DNA of 64,000 nt from Terribacillus saccharophilus (GTDB taxonomy: Bacteria > Bacillota > Bacilli > Bacillales > Amphibacillaceae): the NCBI RefSeq assembly GCF_002272075.1, contig NZ_NPBJ01000016.1:124001-188000 (forward strand). The letters are read 5' to 3'. Of this stretch, positions 19,033-28,002 are shown piece after piece. The position numbers and the translations under genes were made by a program. Each line of letters starts with the position of its first letter. Within the stretch, counting starts at the first letter, position 1. The notes under the pieces are model-generated. The model worked only from the letters and a program-made list of their open reading frames with translations, ran no database searches and was not told the origin of the DNA.

Positions 19033-20376
19033 TTGGTTCAACAGGATTTTACAGAAGGCCGGATTATGAAGCAGCTCTTTACTTTTGCCGGACCTATTAT
19101 GCTTACGAACTTATTGCAGGTTTCATATCAATTCATTGACAGTTTATGGGTCGGTAATCTCCTAGGCGCAAATGCGCTTGGTGCAGTAACCGTCTCCTCT
19201 ACCGTTTTACTAACGATACTTGCATTTATTATTGGGATCAATAATACAACTCTGACAGTTTTGTCTCAACAAAGAGGAAGAGGCGACAATCAAGGATTAA
19301 AAGCTTACTTAAATGCCTTTGTTGTTGTACTCGGATTGTTATCCATATTTGTTGGTATTATCGGATTGCTTTTCTCCAGGCAAATTGTCATCATGCTCCA
19401 TACACCTGCTGAAATGGTGGATGAAGCCAGAACTTATTTACAGGTTAACTTTATCGGTATTTTGTTTTTAATGGGCTACAACTTTATTGGTACTGTCTTA
19501 AGAGCTTTAGGGGATAGTAAAACACCATTGAAGTTTGTTTTAGTCGCCGTTATTTTGAACACGATTCTGGATCCATTATTCATTTCTGGTTTTGGCTTGG
19601 GTATCGAAGGCGCAGCGTATGCCACGGTCTTATCGCAAGCAGTCGCTTTCCTCTTAGGTTTGTGGTACACACTTCGCAATGGGCTTGCTCCGCTATCTAT
19701 TCCTTTCTTACCAAAGAAGGAGCAAGTATTGCTTATTTTGAAGCTTGGCATTCCATCCGGTCTGCAAATGATGGTCATCTATGCTGGTGTGACAGCAATA
19801 ATGAGTGTCGTCAACTCTTTCGGCGGATCGGTCGTCGCCGGATTTGGAGCTTCGCAAAGAATTGATAGCTTGATCACCTTGCCTGCCATGGCATTAGGGA
19901 CAGCCGTCAACAGTATGGCCGGCCAAAATATTGGTATCGGCCGCTGGGACCGGGTAAAAGAAATCGCGAAGTACGGCGCACTGTTTAATCTAGCTATTAT
20001 GCTTGTGATTGCCATTCTTGTCTTTTTACTCGCAGAACCTTTAACCAGTTTGTTTATAGATGAGGAATCAGCCGTTTCATTCGGCACCGATTACTTAAAA
20101 ATCATTGCTTTCTTCTATCCATTTATCGGGCTTAATTTTATCTTGAACGGCATCGTCCGAAGCTCAGGAGCGATGTACCAAGTACTGATTTTGAACATCC
20201 TATCCTTTTGGCTGCTTCGCTACCCGCTGACGTATATCTGCTCAGCTTTCATTGGGGAAAACGGAATCGCACTAGGAATGGGAATTAGTTTTATTCTAAG
20301 CAGTATCTTTTCTTTTTCTTATTATAAATGGGGGAAATGGGATAAGAAGCAATTGTTTGCTGATGAAAAAATTTAA
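19033..20376 (+). CDS. MATE family multidrug efflux transporter
   Basis: About 447 residues with twelve hydrophobic segments in two homologous halves, as expected for the MATE/DinF family of Na+- or H+-coupled drug exporters. N-terminal FAGPIMLTNLLQVSYQFIDS and the repeat-half segment KLGIPSGLQMMVIYAGVTA are characteristic; it is closest in layout to Bacillus YoeA-type proteins. I chose the TTG at 19033 because AGGAAG lies about 11 bases before it; a GTG at 19021 is in frame but overlaps that site. Single-gene unit with a terminator at 20395-20429. Confidence 0.9.
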   Translation: MVQQDFTEGRIMKQLFTFAGPIMLTNLLQVSYQFIDSLWVGNLLGANALGAVTVSSTVLLTILAFIIGINNTTLTVLSQQRGRGDNQGLKAYLNAFVVVLGLLSIFVGIIGLLFSRQIVIMLHTPAEMVDEARTYLQVNFIGILFLMGYNFIGTVLRALGDSKTPLKFVLVAVILNTILDPLFISGFGLGIEGAAYATVLSQAVAFLLGLWYTLRNGLAPLSIPFLPKKEQVLLILKLGIPSGLQMMVIYAGVTAIMSVVNSFGGSVVAGFGASQRIDSLITLPAMALGTAVNSMAGQNIGIGRWDRVKEIAKYGALFNLAIMLVIAILVFLLAEPLTSLFIDEESAVSFGTDYLKIIAFFYPFIGLNFILNGIVRSSGAMYQVLILNILSFWLLRYPLTYICSAFIGENGIALGMGISFILSSIFSFSYYKWGKWDKKQLFADEKI

Positions 20377-20394
20377 TTCATGATATATTGAAGA

Positions 20395-20429
20395 AAAGCG
20401 TTAGACCTGGATAACAGGGCTAACGCTTT
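20395..20429 (+). terminator. Terminator after the MATE gene
   Basis: AAAGCGTTAG and CTAACGCTTT form a perfect 10-bp stem with a 15-base loop followed by TTTT. It can also serve the converging DUF3500 gene. Confidence 0.85.
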
Positions 20430-20449
20430 TTTAGTACTTATTCTAACCG

Positions 20450-21646
20450 TTATTCCGAAAACGCTCCGCCGTAATCAGCTAACTTATCACGCCATACAGT
20501 ATGGAAATGCGCTTCAGCATCTTCACCACTGTTATAGCCCACTCCTTGCTGAGAAGCAAATTCAAGCCATAGGCGAGGTCCGTCAATTCTCACATAAGAT
20601 CCTACGTCATCATAGTTAGTTGATCCGGACCAGCCGATATACGTTTCGGCAAGTGCATCATCAGATAAGTACACATCCAGTAATCCCTGCGCTGTATCCT
20701 CTTCTGCGTCTTCCATCCAGGCTTTGATAGCTGTTTTTACAAGTTCCTGTTGCTCTTCACTCAGGTCTGAGTATAGAATTCCTTCACTTTCTTCCGGAAA
20801 CTCACCATCGCTATCTGCTCCTACAACAACATCCCTAAATTCTTCATCGATTTTAGCTTCTGCAAGCTGGTCTTCATCAAGTGATTCAATGATGGAGTAC
20901 ATCCCTTTTCTGCGTGTTTCGATTGGGGCAAGCGTTGTTCCATTCAACTCAAAGGTTTGCGGCTCTGTTCCAGTGAATTGCGGTGTTGCACTGACCTCTT
21001 CCCCATTGAACACAATATTTTCAGCCAAATGATGTCCGCTGATTTGCAGCATCCAGGTATCAGTATCGGATGGTTCTCCCAAAATCGCGATATAGTATAA
21101 TCCTGAACCCCATTCTGTTCGCCCTGTATCAGTTGTCAAAAACTCATCTGCACGTATGATATTCAGCATCGTCTCGTAACCCTGCTCACTTAAGGAAGCT
21201 TTGGCAAGCGTTAAAGCAGCTTCCACACTCTCCTCCGACAAATCACCTAAAGCGACTCCATTTCGATTTTGTGAGTTAGCAGGCAAATTAGACCAGTGCG
21301 CTGCATTTTCTTCCGTGAAATCATAGCTTACTTGTTCCTTTTCGTCATCTGTTAGCGTATCTAAAAAGGCTTCAGCAAGCTCCGCCTCACTTTTACTCTC
21401 CGTGGTATTATTTTCTGCCGATTCTTCTACGATATCTATAATAGAATCCTTTGGTTCGGATTGCATTTGCATTCCTTCCCCTTCAGGTCCTCCTTGCCCG
21501 TTCCCTATTTCTGCGACTTCAGCAGTTTCAGAAGCATTTGATATATCCGCCTCGGCATCGGTTAAATCAGTAGCACACCCTGTTAAAAACAGAAAACTTG
21601 AAGCCAAAACATAAAATCTTATCGTCATCCAATTGTCCTTGTCCAT
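20450..21646 (-). CDS. DUF3500 domain lipoprotein
   Basis: A 398-residue exported lipoprotein. The signal peptide ends in the lipobox FLTGC, followed by an acidic Ser/Glu/Asn-rich linker up to about residue 85. The rest carries the DUF3500 hallmarks: HWSNLPANSQNRNGVALGDL, MLQISGHHLAENIVFNG and VRIDGPRLWLEF. The family is widespread and has no established function; the His-rich GHHL motif suggests metal or heme contact, which is speculative. It stands alone. The ATG may be a few codons downstream of that listed. Confidence 0.82.
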   Translation of the reverse strand: MDKDNWMTIRFYVLASSFLFLTGCATDLTDAEADISNASETAEVAEIGNGQGGPEGEGMQMQSEPKDSIIDIVEESAENNTTESKSEAELAEAFLDTLTDDEKEQVSYDFTEENAAHWSNLPANSQNRNGVALGDLSEESVEAALTLAKASLSEQGYETMLNIIRADEFLTTDTGRTEWGSGLYYIAILGEPSDTDTWMLQISGHHLAENIVFNGEEVSATPQFTGTEPQTFELNGTTLAPIETRRKGMYSIIESLDEDQLAEAKIDEEFRDVVVGADSDGEFPEESEGILYSDLSEEQQELVKTAIKAWMEDAEEDTAQGLLDVYLSDDALAETYIGWSGSTNYDDVGSYVRIDGPRLWLEFASQQGVGYNSGEDAEAHFHTVWRDKLADYGGAFSE

Positions 21647-21964
21647 GTCTGTACCTCCACATATTTTGTTGTTCTTCTCTTAACATAACAACAAAATGTA
21701 GATACGAAATGGGATAAATATATAAAAAATAGGCAGTAAACTAAGTTTTTACACAAAAATTCCGTTAACCGGTGCTCTCTGATTAATTTATTTAAAGTCC
21801 ATTTTGTTATTCCTTCTTCAATAAAAAATTCCTGTCACAGCTGGAACAAGTGTGATTCCTATGAGGAAATGATAGGTTAAACTTTCCAAGCGTATCTAAC
21901 AATTCATTTTTCAAAAAACCAGTTTAACCTTCCTGCTTGGAGGAGCTGCAAGCTGCCTTTTACC
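21647..21964. other. Intergenic region without a gene
   Basis: No coding frame is supported here. The only structure seen is a 10-bp inverted repeat, AGGTTAAACT at 21874-21883 and AGTTTAACCT at 21921-21930, 37 bases apart, beyond the 3' end of the S66 peptidase gene on the minus strand. It is too long-looped to be a standard terminator. Confidence 0.4.
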
Positions 21965-22957
21965 TTACAGCCACTTCTCTATGCAAGTGACTTCCTTTTT
22001 CTTTGTATCAATCCGAACTTTTTTCCCGATCGCTAAAGGTATCATAGGATGCGTATGACAACAGTCGAAATCAGCTAAAATCGGTATCTCCTTACCATCC
22101 AATTGTTCCAGCAGTATATCTAGAGATTGCTTTCCTGTTCCCAGATCATCATACTGTTCATGCTTTCCTAAAATAATTCCAGAGACCTTCTCAAAAACTC
22201 CATGAAGCTTAAGCATTGCTATATTCTTCTCCACTATCGCAGCATTTTTGGATGTATCTTCAATCAATAAAATATCTCCCTGTTGAAACTGTGGAAAATA
22301 TGGTGTGCCAATAAATCCATACATCGCATTATTATTTCCGCCAACTAAACGTCCTTCAGCAACCCCTCCATTTACACCAATCCAATTATTATCATATAAA
22401 GTCTTTTCTTTGGTATACTCCAGCCAATTTACTACTTCATCGGACCAAAATTTTGGCATTGGGATTACATATGGCGTTATAGGTTGTTCACAAAAATACT
22501 TCTCAAAATATGCATATGTATCATTCACTAAAGGCTCAAATTCACCAAAAGAAGCAACGAGGGATGACCCATAATAAGTTGGAATATTAGTTTTGGCATA
22601 TAAACTCATCAATACCGCTGTAGCATCCGAGTAACCTACTACTAGCTTAGGATCTTTCCTAAATGCTTCATAATCAATATAAGGAAGCAGACTATTTGAA
22701 TTCGTACCGCCGATCATCGCCATGATCATCGTAATGGACGAATCTCGGAGCAATTGATTTAATTCTTCAGCTCTTTCCTTGGGGCTGCCTGAACGATATA
22801 TTTCACTTTTACCAGTCAGACTCCCTTCCACAATTTGAAAACCCTTTCGCTCAAGAAATGATTTCCCACGCTTATATCGCTGCTCTGACGAAACAGAAGC
22901 TGGCGAAGAAGGAGAAAAAATGCCAATCTTATCGCCCTTTTTTAGGTTTCTCATCAT
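21965..22957 (-). CDS. S66 family LD-carboxypeptidase (LdcA/MccF-like)
   Basis: A 330-residue serine peptidase of family S66, which trims L,D-bonds in muropeptides or cleaves microcin C-type conjugates. Visible motifs are the N-terminal GDKIGIFSPSSP, the nucleophile region MAMIGGTNSNSLLPYID, a Glu in LLIEDTSKN and a His in CHTHPMIPLAIGK, the Ser-Glu-His triad of the family. The C-terminal half is closer to MccF-type than to E. coli LdcA. I chose the ATG at 22955-22957, six bases after GAGGAGG; two other ATGs adjoin it. Confidence 0.85.
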   Translation of the reverse strand: MMRNLKKGDKIGIFSPSSPASVSSEQRYKRGKSFLERKGFQIVEGSLTGKSEIYRSGSPKERAEELNQLLRDSSITMIMAMIGGTNSNSLLPYIDYEAFRKDPKLVVGYSDATAVLMSLYAKTNIPTYYGSSLVASFGEFEPLVNDTYAYFEKYFCEQPITPYVIPMPKFWSDEVVNWLEYTKEKTLYDNNWIGVNGGVAEGRLVGGNNNAMYGFIGTPYFPQFQQGDILLIEDTSKNAAIVEKNIAMLKLHGVFEKVSGIILGKHEQYDDLGTGKQSLDILLEQLDGKEIPILADFDCCHTHPMIPLAIGKKVRIDTKKKEVTCIEKWL

Positions 22958-23149
22958 AAACATCCTCCTCTTCATATATTTATTTATTAGCAAAAATCAG
23001 TTTTTTTATTGTGGAGTATCCTTAGATTTCCAGATAGTCAGACTAATAACTGCTCAAACTCTTGCAGATATGCTTTTCCTCCGAATAAGATTTCAACTAT
23101 CTCTAAAAGGACCTCCATTAGCTCTTATATATATTGGATTACACTTATT

Positions 23150-23374
23150 CTAACCAGTAAAAACGGCAACAAAAAGGACAAATATAGACGCTATAATACA
23201 AATAACAGCATTTCCCTGACGTTTCACCTTGAATTCAGAAAAGCCTATTACCATAAACATTAGACCTAAAAAGAAAAACATATAAGGAGATAGCTCATGA
23301 TTACCTGTGACCAATCCATAAATTCCGAATGTCACTACAATTATTGCTAAAATAATACGAAGTACAGTTAACAA
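23150..23374 (-). CDS. Small membrane protein, DUF3953-like
   Basis: A 74-residue protein with three hydrophobic segments (LRIILAIIVVTFGIYGLV, PYMFFFLGLMFMVIGFSEF and VICIIASIFVLFVAVF) separated by a short polar loop and KVKRQG. Size and layout match the DUF3953 family of Bacillus membrane proteins, whose role is unknown. It is the first of a run of small AT-rich membrane-protein genes at 23.1-25.5 kb. Confidence 0.65.
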   Translation of the reverse strand: MLTVLRIILAIIVVTFGIYGLVTGNHELSPYMFFFLGLMFMVIGFSEFKVKRQGNAVICIIASIFVLFVAVFTG

Positions 23375-23453
23375 ATACTCACTCCTAACTTAAAATTCCA
23401 ATTAATTGTAGCATTCCCTTATTAAATTTTATATAGATTCACTCTTCTCTAAA

Positions 23454-24113
23454 TCACAGTTTCCTTATTTTATCACCGGACCTAATAATAATATTTATAT
23501 CTGATGCACTTCCCCCTTCAACATGGTTTTCTATGTTCGAAACATCTATGTTTGTTTTGATTTTCACTACTTTTTTCTCTTTTCCCTCTATGCTGACCTC
23601 ATAAGGAGCTTTATTATTCATGAGGGCTACCATTGGAACATCATCTTCAGAGTAGTAATCTTCATGAAATTCAAGAGTGAATTGAACATCTTTACTACTA
23701 TAATTTTCAAATGATAGCTTACATTCACCACTCAATGTTGATTCATTAACCATCTCAAATTCACACTTACTAACCTCATCATTGTAATGAACTGCATCAA
23801 CACCTTTTGCAAAGTTTTTTTGATAAGAACTGAGAACCATTCCAGGTGCGAAAATAGCTATTAGTAATGCAAGTAAGAATGCACGCATATGATACTTCTT
23901 TAATGATCTTGTAAGGAAAAATATGCTGGCAATAAATATAGTTAATGAAGCTATCCCTACATAATGCCATCCATTAGCAGAACGAATTGGAAAATTAAAT
24001 ACTTCTGCAACTGTCTCCCCATAAGGAATTGCATGTGGAAAAGGAAAATTCATTACTGCAGAAACAATAAAAAGGATAATTGCTATCCACAACATTTTTT
24101 TGCTTTTTATCAC
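23454..24113 (-). CDS. Membrane-anchored protein of unknown function, 219 residues
   Basis: I do not recognise the family. Three hydrophobic segments lie in the first 105 residues (about 8-26, 50-68 and 78-96). A soluble, beta-strand-rich domain of about 115 residues follows and is predicted to be outside the membrane; it contains two cysteines (CEFEMVNESTLSGECKLSF) that could form a disulfide. Codon use is AT-rich like its neighbours, and no operon partner is evident. Its ATG is preceded by GGAGGTG. Confidence 0.6.
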   Translation of the reverse strand: MIKSKKMLWIAIILFIVSAVMNFPFPHAIPYGETVAEVFNFPIRSANGWHYVGIASLTIFIASIFFLTRSLKKYHMRAFLLALLIAIFAPGMVLSSYQKNFAKGVDAVHYNDEVSKCEFEMVNESTLSGECKLSFENYSSKDVQFTLEFHEDYYSEDDVPMVALMNNKAPYEVSIEGKEKKVVKIKTNIDVSNIENHVEGGSASDINIIIRSGDKIRKL

Positions 24114-24263
24114 CAGTACACCTCCAACCTATGTAATATTAAAAATAGATATTTTATATGCCTACGAAAACAATATCGTAACAGATTCAAATATCTGTTA
24201 ATGTTAGGTATTCTCTTTGTTTTCATGAGCAACTCAAGTATGGACACAATTAAAAAATCAGCA

Positions 24264-24611
24264 TCATCGCTCTCTTTCAGTAATTATTTCTTCCTCTTTT
24301 CGCTTCAATTTCCATTCAGTTAATCCATATATCATAAATAAAGAAATAATTACCCACAGTAATTCAACAAACAAATAAAACTCATTTTCATAGCGAAAAA
24401 ACAATAACACTATCCCTCCAATGACTATATGCATCACTCCTGCCAACACTAGCAATTTAGCAGCATAAGATTGCCCTAATTTCCACAAAGCTTTATTCTT
24501 CATTGATCGCTTTGTTCGATAGCCTACTATCCTGTTAGAGCTGCCTGATTCAGATGTTTTGAGAATAAGACACGCCATCAAGTGACCAATACCACATATA
24601 AGAATTAACAT
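24264..24611 (-). CDS. SdpI family membrane protein
   Basis: A 115-residue protein with three membrane segments. Between the first and second is IVGYRTKRSMKNKALWKLGQ, the conserved GYRT.RS.KN...W motif of the SdpI/YfhL immunity-protein family. In B. subtilis SdpI protects against the SdpC killing toxin and relays its presence. No sdpABC toxin genes are in the window, so this is an orphan with unknown partner. A fragment of a closely similar gene remains at 29881-29964. Confidence 0.7.
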   Translation of the reverse strand: MLILICGIGHLMACLILKTSESGSSNRIVGYRTKRSMKNKALWKLGQSYAAKLLVLAGVMHIVIGGIVLLFFRYENEFYLFVELLWVIISLFMIYGLTEWKLKRKEEEIITERER

Positions 24612-24791
24612 GTATAAGACACCTACTCTTATTAGAAATACAAAATAAATTCAAAAGACATTAGCGCTAAAAGTATGATAGATTCTTGTACATTAGAAGA
24701 AAGTTTTAACCACGTCAGAAAAAATGGTATATTTTGTATATATATTGTAGTGTACCTTGTAATTTGTAAAGAAATAGTGATTATTCATTTG

Positions 24792-25055
24792 ATGGAGGTA
24801 ATAGTAATATCTGCTATAGACTGGGTTATCATAGGAGTTATTCTAATTGGTCTCATAGTGTGGTTAACATCTGGAAGAGTGTTCTATATGCTTGTTTATT
24901 TTGCATTATTTTCATTGGGTTCGTTAATTTATAGATTAAGCAATAATCATTCACTTGCTGACGCATTTTTTAGTTCGCTGGGTTTAGTAGATATTTTGGT
25001 TATTGTAATTACTTCGGCGCTGCTGATTGAAAAGTTAAAGGATAATAAAAGCTGA
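24792..25055 (+). CDS. Small hydrophobic membrane protein, about 87 residues
   Basis: Unrecognised. Three hydrophobic segments are seen (WVIIGVILIGLIVWL, VFYMLVYFALFSLGSLIY and LVDILVIVITSALLIEKL), with a lysine-rich tail. The frame is open upstream to 24675, but those codons are not protein-like. The ATG at 24792 overlaps a TGGAGG that could itself be the ribosome binding site for a start a few codons later, so the start is uncertain. Confidence 0.45.
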   Translation: MEVIVISAIDWVIIGVILIGLIVWLTSGRVFYMLVYFALFSLGSLIYRLSNNHSLADAFFSSLGLVDILVIVITSALLIEKLKDNKS

Positions 25056-25198
25056 TTAATCATATAATCTAACCTATATATTGAGACTCTTTATATGCTT
25101 ATTTCACACTCATTATCCAGTCTCTTTATTTTAAACACCAGTAACATTCCAATCTTATAGCAAAAAATGAACTTAATTCACTAAAGGATGTGAATGCT

Positions 25199-25501
25199 TT
25201 GAGGTCCCTTAACCCATTTCTCTCTATCTTTTGCCTAATATTAACCATAATAGCACTGCTAACCCTTTATACATATGCTACTTATATATCACAAGGTGCA
25301 TTGTTCGCAAATTCAATCATGAATTTCCTTGTCGTATTTTGTATATTAAATCCAATCATCGGACTTACTTTTTCGATATTTATAAATGAAAAAAGAGTTA
25401 AACTACTACTTATAATTATTAATTCAATCGTTGCTCTTGTTGTTATCCCTTTTATGATATTCATTGCTGTATTTAGATTTGGTTTTGCATCATTTGTTTA
25501 A
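25199..25501 (+). CDS. Small membrane protein, 100 residues
   Basis: Unrecognised. Three hydrophobic segments (FLSIFCLILTIIALLTLY, FLVVFCILNPIIGLTFSIF and LLLIIINSIVALVVIPFMIF) joined by short loops. I chose a TTG start because AAGGATGTGA, one base from the ideal Shine-Dalgarno, lies 5 bases before it; a GTG at 25190 sits inside that site. AT-rich like the neighbouring small membrane genes. Confidence 0.5.
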   Translation: MRSLNPFLSIFCLILTIIALLTLYTYATYISQGALFANSIMNFLVVFCILNPIIGLTFSIFINEKRVKLLLIIINSIVALVVIPFMIFIAVFRFGFASFV

Positions 25502-25591
25502 GCTAATTTAAAACGTAAGTGGATATGCTCGTCTTCATAAATTCAACTAGGAGAGACCATTCAATAGATTATTAAAATCATATAATATAAA

Positions 25592-25638
25592 AATTGGCTG
25601 GCATAATCGGTTCAATACCGCTTTTATACCAGCCAATT
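25592..25638 (-). terminator. Terminator near the end of the Dus gene
   Basis: AATTGGCTGG and CCAGCCAATT form a perfect 10-bp stem. On the minus strand it lies about 50 bases beyond the Dus stop and is followed by TTTATATT. Confidence 0.7.
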
Positions 25639-25687
25639 CTATACTAAAACTTGTTTTGCTTCCACTTCATTTCTACCTAATACACTT

Positions 25688-26671
25688 CTACTGCTCTTCC
25701 ACCTCAACAAGATACTTTCTCTCAAAATCATCAAGCAATGCGCGAACTTCATCCGTTGACTTCGTGTTCATGCATTGATTTCTCAATTCACTTGCACCTC
25801 GGAATCCTCGAAGATATATCTTGAAAAAGCGTGGAAGAGGCTTGTACGCACGGGCTTCTGCTTTTGAATATTCATCATGGAGATCCAGATGCAGTCTCAA
25901 AAGATTAAGCAATTCCTTACTGCTATGTTCTTTCGGTTCCTTTTCAAAGGCAAACGGATTTGTAAAAATCCCGCGCCCAATCATGATCCCGTCAACTCCG
26001 TATTGTTCAGCCAGTTTTAAGCCAGTTTCACGGTCTGGAATATCCCCATTGATCGTTAGAAGTGTATCAGGAGCTATCTCATCACGAAGTTTCTTGATTT
26101 CCGGAATCAATTCCCAATGTGCATCTACCTTGCTCATTTCCGCTCTTGTACGCAGATGGATGGAAAGATTAGCAATGTCTTGCTTCAATACATGTGTCAG
26201 CCAGTCGCGCCATTCATCTATATCTGTATATCCAAGTCTTGTCTTCACACTTACGGGCAATCCACCTGCTTTTGCAGCTTGTACCAGCTCTGCAGCAACT
26301 TCAGGACGACAAATAAGGCCGCTTCCCTTTCCATTTCCTGCAACATTAGGTACAGGGCAGCCCATATTGATATCTAGTCCCTTAAACCCTAACTCCGCCA
26401 TACCAATACTCATTTGGCGAAAATTCTCAGGCTTATCTCCCCATATATGAGCCACCATCGGCTGTTCATCCTCCGTGAACGTCAAACGGCCACGCACACT
26501 ATCTATTCCATCTGGATGACAATAGCTCTCCGAGTTTGTAAACTCAGTAAAGAACACATCAGGTCTGCCAGCTTCACTCACTACATGACGGAACACAACA
26601 TCCGTCACATCTTCCATCGGAGCCAATACAAAAAATGGTCGTGGTAAATCACGCCAGAAATTATCTTTCAT
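25688..26671 (-). CDS. dus: tRNA-dihydrouridine synthase
   Basis: A 327-residue FMN enzyme that reduces uridine to dihydrouridine in tRNA D-loops. The (beta/alpha)8 barrel is shown by [19 protein letters not shown] at the N-terminus, the [20 protein letters not shown] loop, VSVKTRLGY and LTINGDI, and the phosphate-binding [18 protein letters not shown]. The C-terminal helical domain (about 240-327) is normal for the family. The length is usual (320-335). Single-gene unit. Confidence 0.92.
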   Translation of the reverse strand: MKDNFWRDLPRPFFVLAPMEDVTDVVFRHVVSEAGRPDVFFTEFTNSESYCHPDGIDSVRGRLTFTEDEQPMVAHIWGDKPENFRQMSIGMAELGFKGLDINMGCPVPNVAGNGKGSGLICRPEVAAELVQAAKAGGLPVSVKTRLGYTDIDEWRDWLTHVLKQDIANLSIHLRTRAEMSKVDAHWELIPEIKKLRDEIAPDTLLTINGDIPDRETGLKLAEQYGVDGIMIGRGIFTNPFAFEKEPKEHSSKELLNLLRLHLDLHDEYSKAEARAYKPLPRFFKIYLRGFRGASELRNQCMNTKSTDEVRALLDDFERKYLVEVEEQ

Positions 26672-26856
26672 ATATAAAACCCTCTCATTATAGTTACAAA
26701 TCTAATATTTATTCAAGGAGCAAAGATGCTCTGTTTCTTTTACTTTAAACACGCTCAAGCAATACATATCAAAACATAGTAAAAAATACAACATTTTATT
26801 TTACTATTAACCAGTAAAAAGTGCAAAGAAAACTGAATATCGAACTAGGTACACAT

Positions 26857-26905
26857 AAAAAAGACCTGGAGATCGGAGATAATTATTTTACCGAAATCCA
26901 GGTCT
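26857..26905. repeat. Hairpin repeat family, copy A
   Basis: AGACCTGGA and TCCAGGTCT (9 bp) plus TCGG/CCGA form an imperfect stem. The same unit, AAAAAGACCYGGAAATCGG ... CCGAAATCCAGGTCT, recurs at 27792, 32236 and 36877, and partly at 32577 and 38404. Copy A lies 50 bases beyond the nanE stop and may also act as its terminator. Confidence 0.75.
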
Positions 26906-26954
26906 GTATATCAAATGTATATCTTTACACGAAGGAATTTAAATATGTATCTTT

Positions 26955-27632
26955 TCAATTTATTATATCTACAAAGCGTTCAGTAATCTGCTGCGGCCTA
27001 GTAATCGCACCACCGACCACAACAGAATATGCCCCTAATTGTAAGCATCGTTTTGCCATTTCTGGTGTTATGACATTACCCTCAGCAATTACCGGAATAC
27101 TAACATTATCAAGTACTCTTTTTAAGAATTCAAAATCGTTGTCGTAAAGCTTGTTATTCTTTGTTTCCTCCGTATAGCCATACAATGTAGTGGAGACACA
27201 ATCAAAACCAAGCTGATCAGCTTGTATAGCATCCTCTAAAGTAGCAATGTCAGCCATCAATTGTACCGATGAATCCTTTTCTCGAACATACCGTACTAAT
27301 TCCCCTAATTCAATGCCCTCAGGTCTTCTTCTTTCTGTAGCATCCATAGCAATCATTTCACATCCACTTTCTAGCAGTTCATCAATCTCTTGATATGTAG
27401 GTGTGATGTATACCGAGGAATCTTTATAATCACGTTTAATTATTCCAACAACAGGAAGGCTCACTTCCTTTTTTATTTCTATAATATCCTCTTTAGAATT
27501 TGCCCTTATGCCTTTTGCGCCCCCTTGCTTTGCAGCTAATGCCATTTTGGACATGATGAATGAACTATGTAGGGGTTCTTCTGGTAAAGCCTGACAGGAT
27601 ACGATTAAATTGTGTTTAACTTCGTTTAGCAT
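26955..27632 (-). CDS. nanE: N-acetylmannosamine-6-phosphate 2-epimerase
   Basis: A 225-residue TIM-barrel enzyme that converts ManNAc-6-phosphate to GlcNAc-6-phosphate in amino sugar and sialic acid use. Family motifs: [15 protein letters not shown] at the N-terminus, [40 protein letters not shown] and [13 protein letters not shown]. The ATG at 27630-27632 follows AGGAGGAAAGCC and gives the usual length; the open frame extends upstream without a ribosome binding site. No nanA, nanK or sialic-acid transporter is adjacent, so it may serve general amino-sugar recycling here. Confidence 0.9.
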   Translation of the reverse strand: MLNEVKHNLIVSCQALPEEPLHSSFIMSKMALAAKQGGAKGIRANSKEDIIEIKKEVSLPVVGIIKRDYKDSSVYITPTYQEIDELLESGCEMIAMDATERRRPEGIELGELVRYVREKDSSVQLMADIATLEDAIQADQLGFDCVSTTLYGYTEETKNNKLYDNDFEFLKRVLDNVSIPVIAEGNVITPEMAKRCLQLGAYSVVVGGAITRPQQITERFVDIIN

Positions 27633-27791
27633 TTTGGCTTTCCTCCTGATTGTGAATATAGTAATTACAATACAGCTCAGCACTAAATATAAAAGACCAC
27701 GTTAGCATCACATTCTCTTTACTCTCAATATCCATAATATACTATTACTAGACAAGATAAAATCAAGCTAGGAAAGACAAAGTCTTTGCAC

Positions 27792-27885
27792 AAAAAAGAC
27801 CCGGATATCGAAATTGTTTATTTACCAAAATCCAGGTCTGAAGTTATTTTCACTAGGAGGAGTTTATTTTTAATTAGACATAGTA
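27792..27885. repeat. Hairpin repeat family, copy B with tail
   Basis: AAAAAGACCCGGATATCGAA ... AAATCCAGGTCT, then a tail that runs through TTTATTTTTAATTAGACATAG, also seen after copies C and E. It fills most of the 27.7-28.0 kb gap; nothing else is supported in that 370-base gap. Confidence 0.7.
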
Positions 27886-28002
27886 GGATGAAGATATATA
27901 GAAGAAAAGGATCTCACACTACATGTTAGTTCAGTAGATATTCTAATTGATTAAACTATTCAACTGACACACCCATAAAGAGGGTGCAATTTCAAGCTAA
28001 CT

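Noticed and set aside
21874-21930. 10-bp inverted repeat as a terminator of the S66 peptidase gene
   Set aside because: The 37-base loop and absence of a U-run make it a poor terminator; listed only as intergenic structure.
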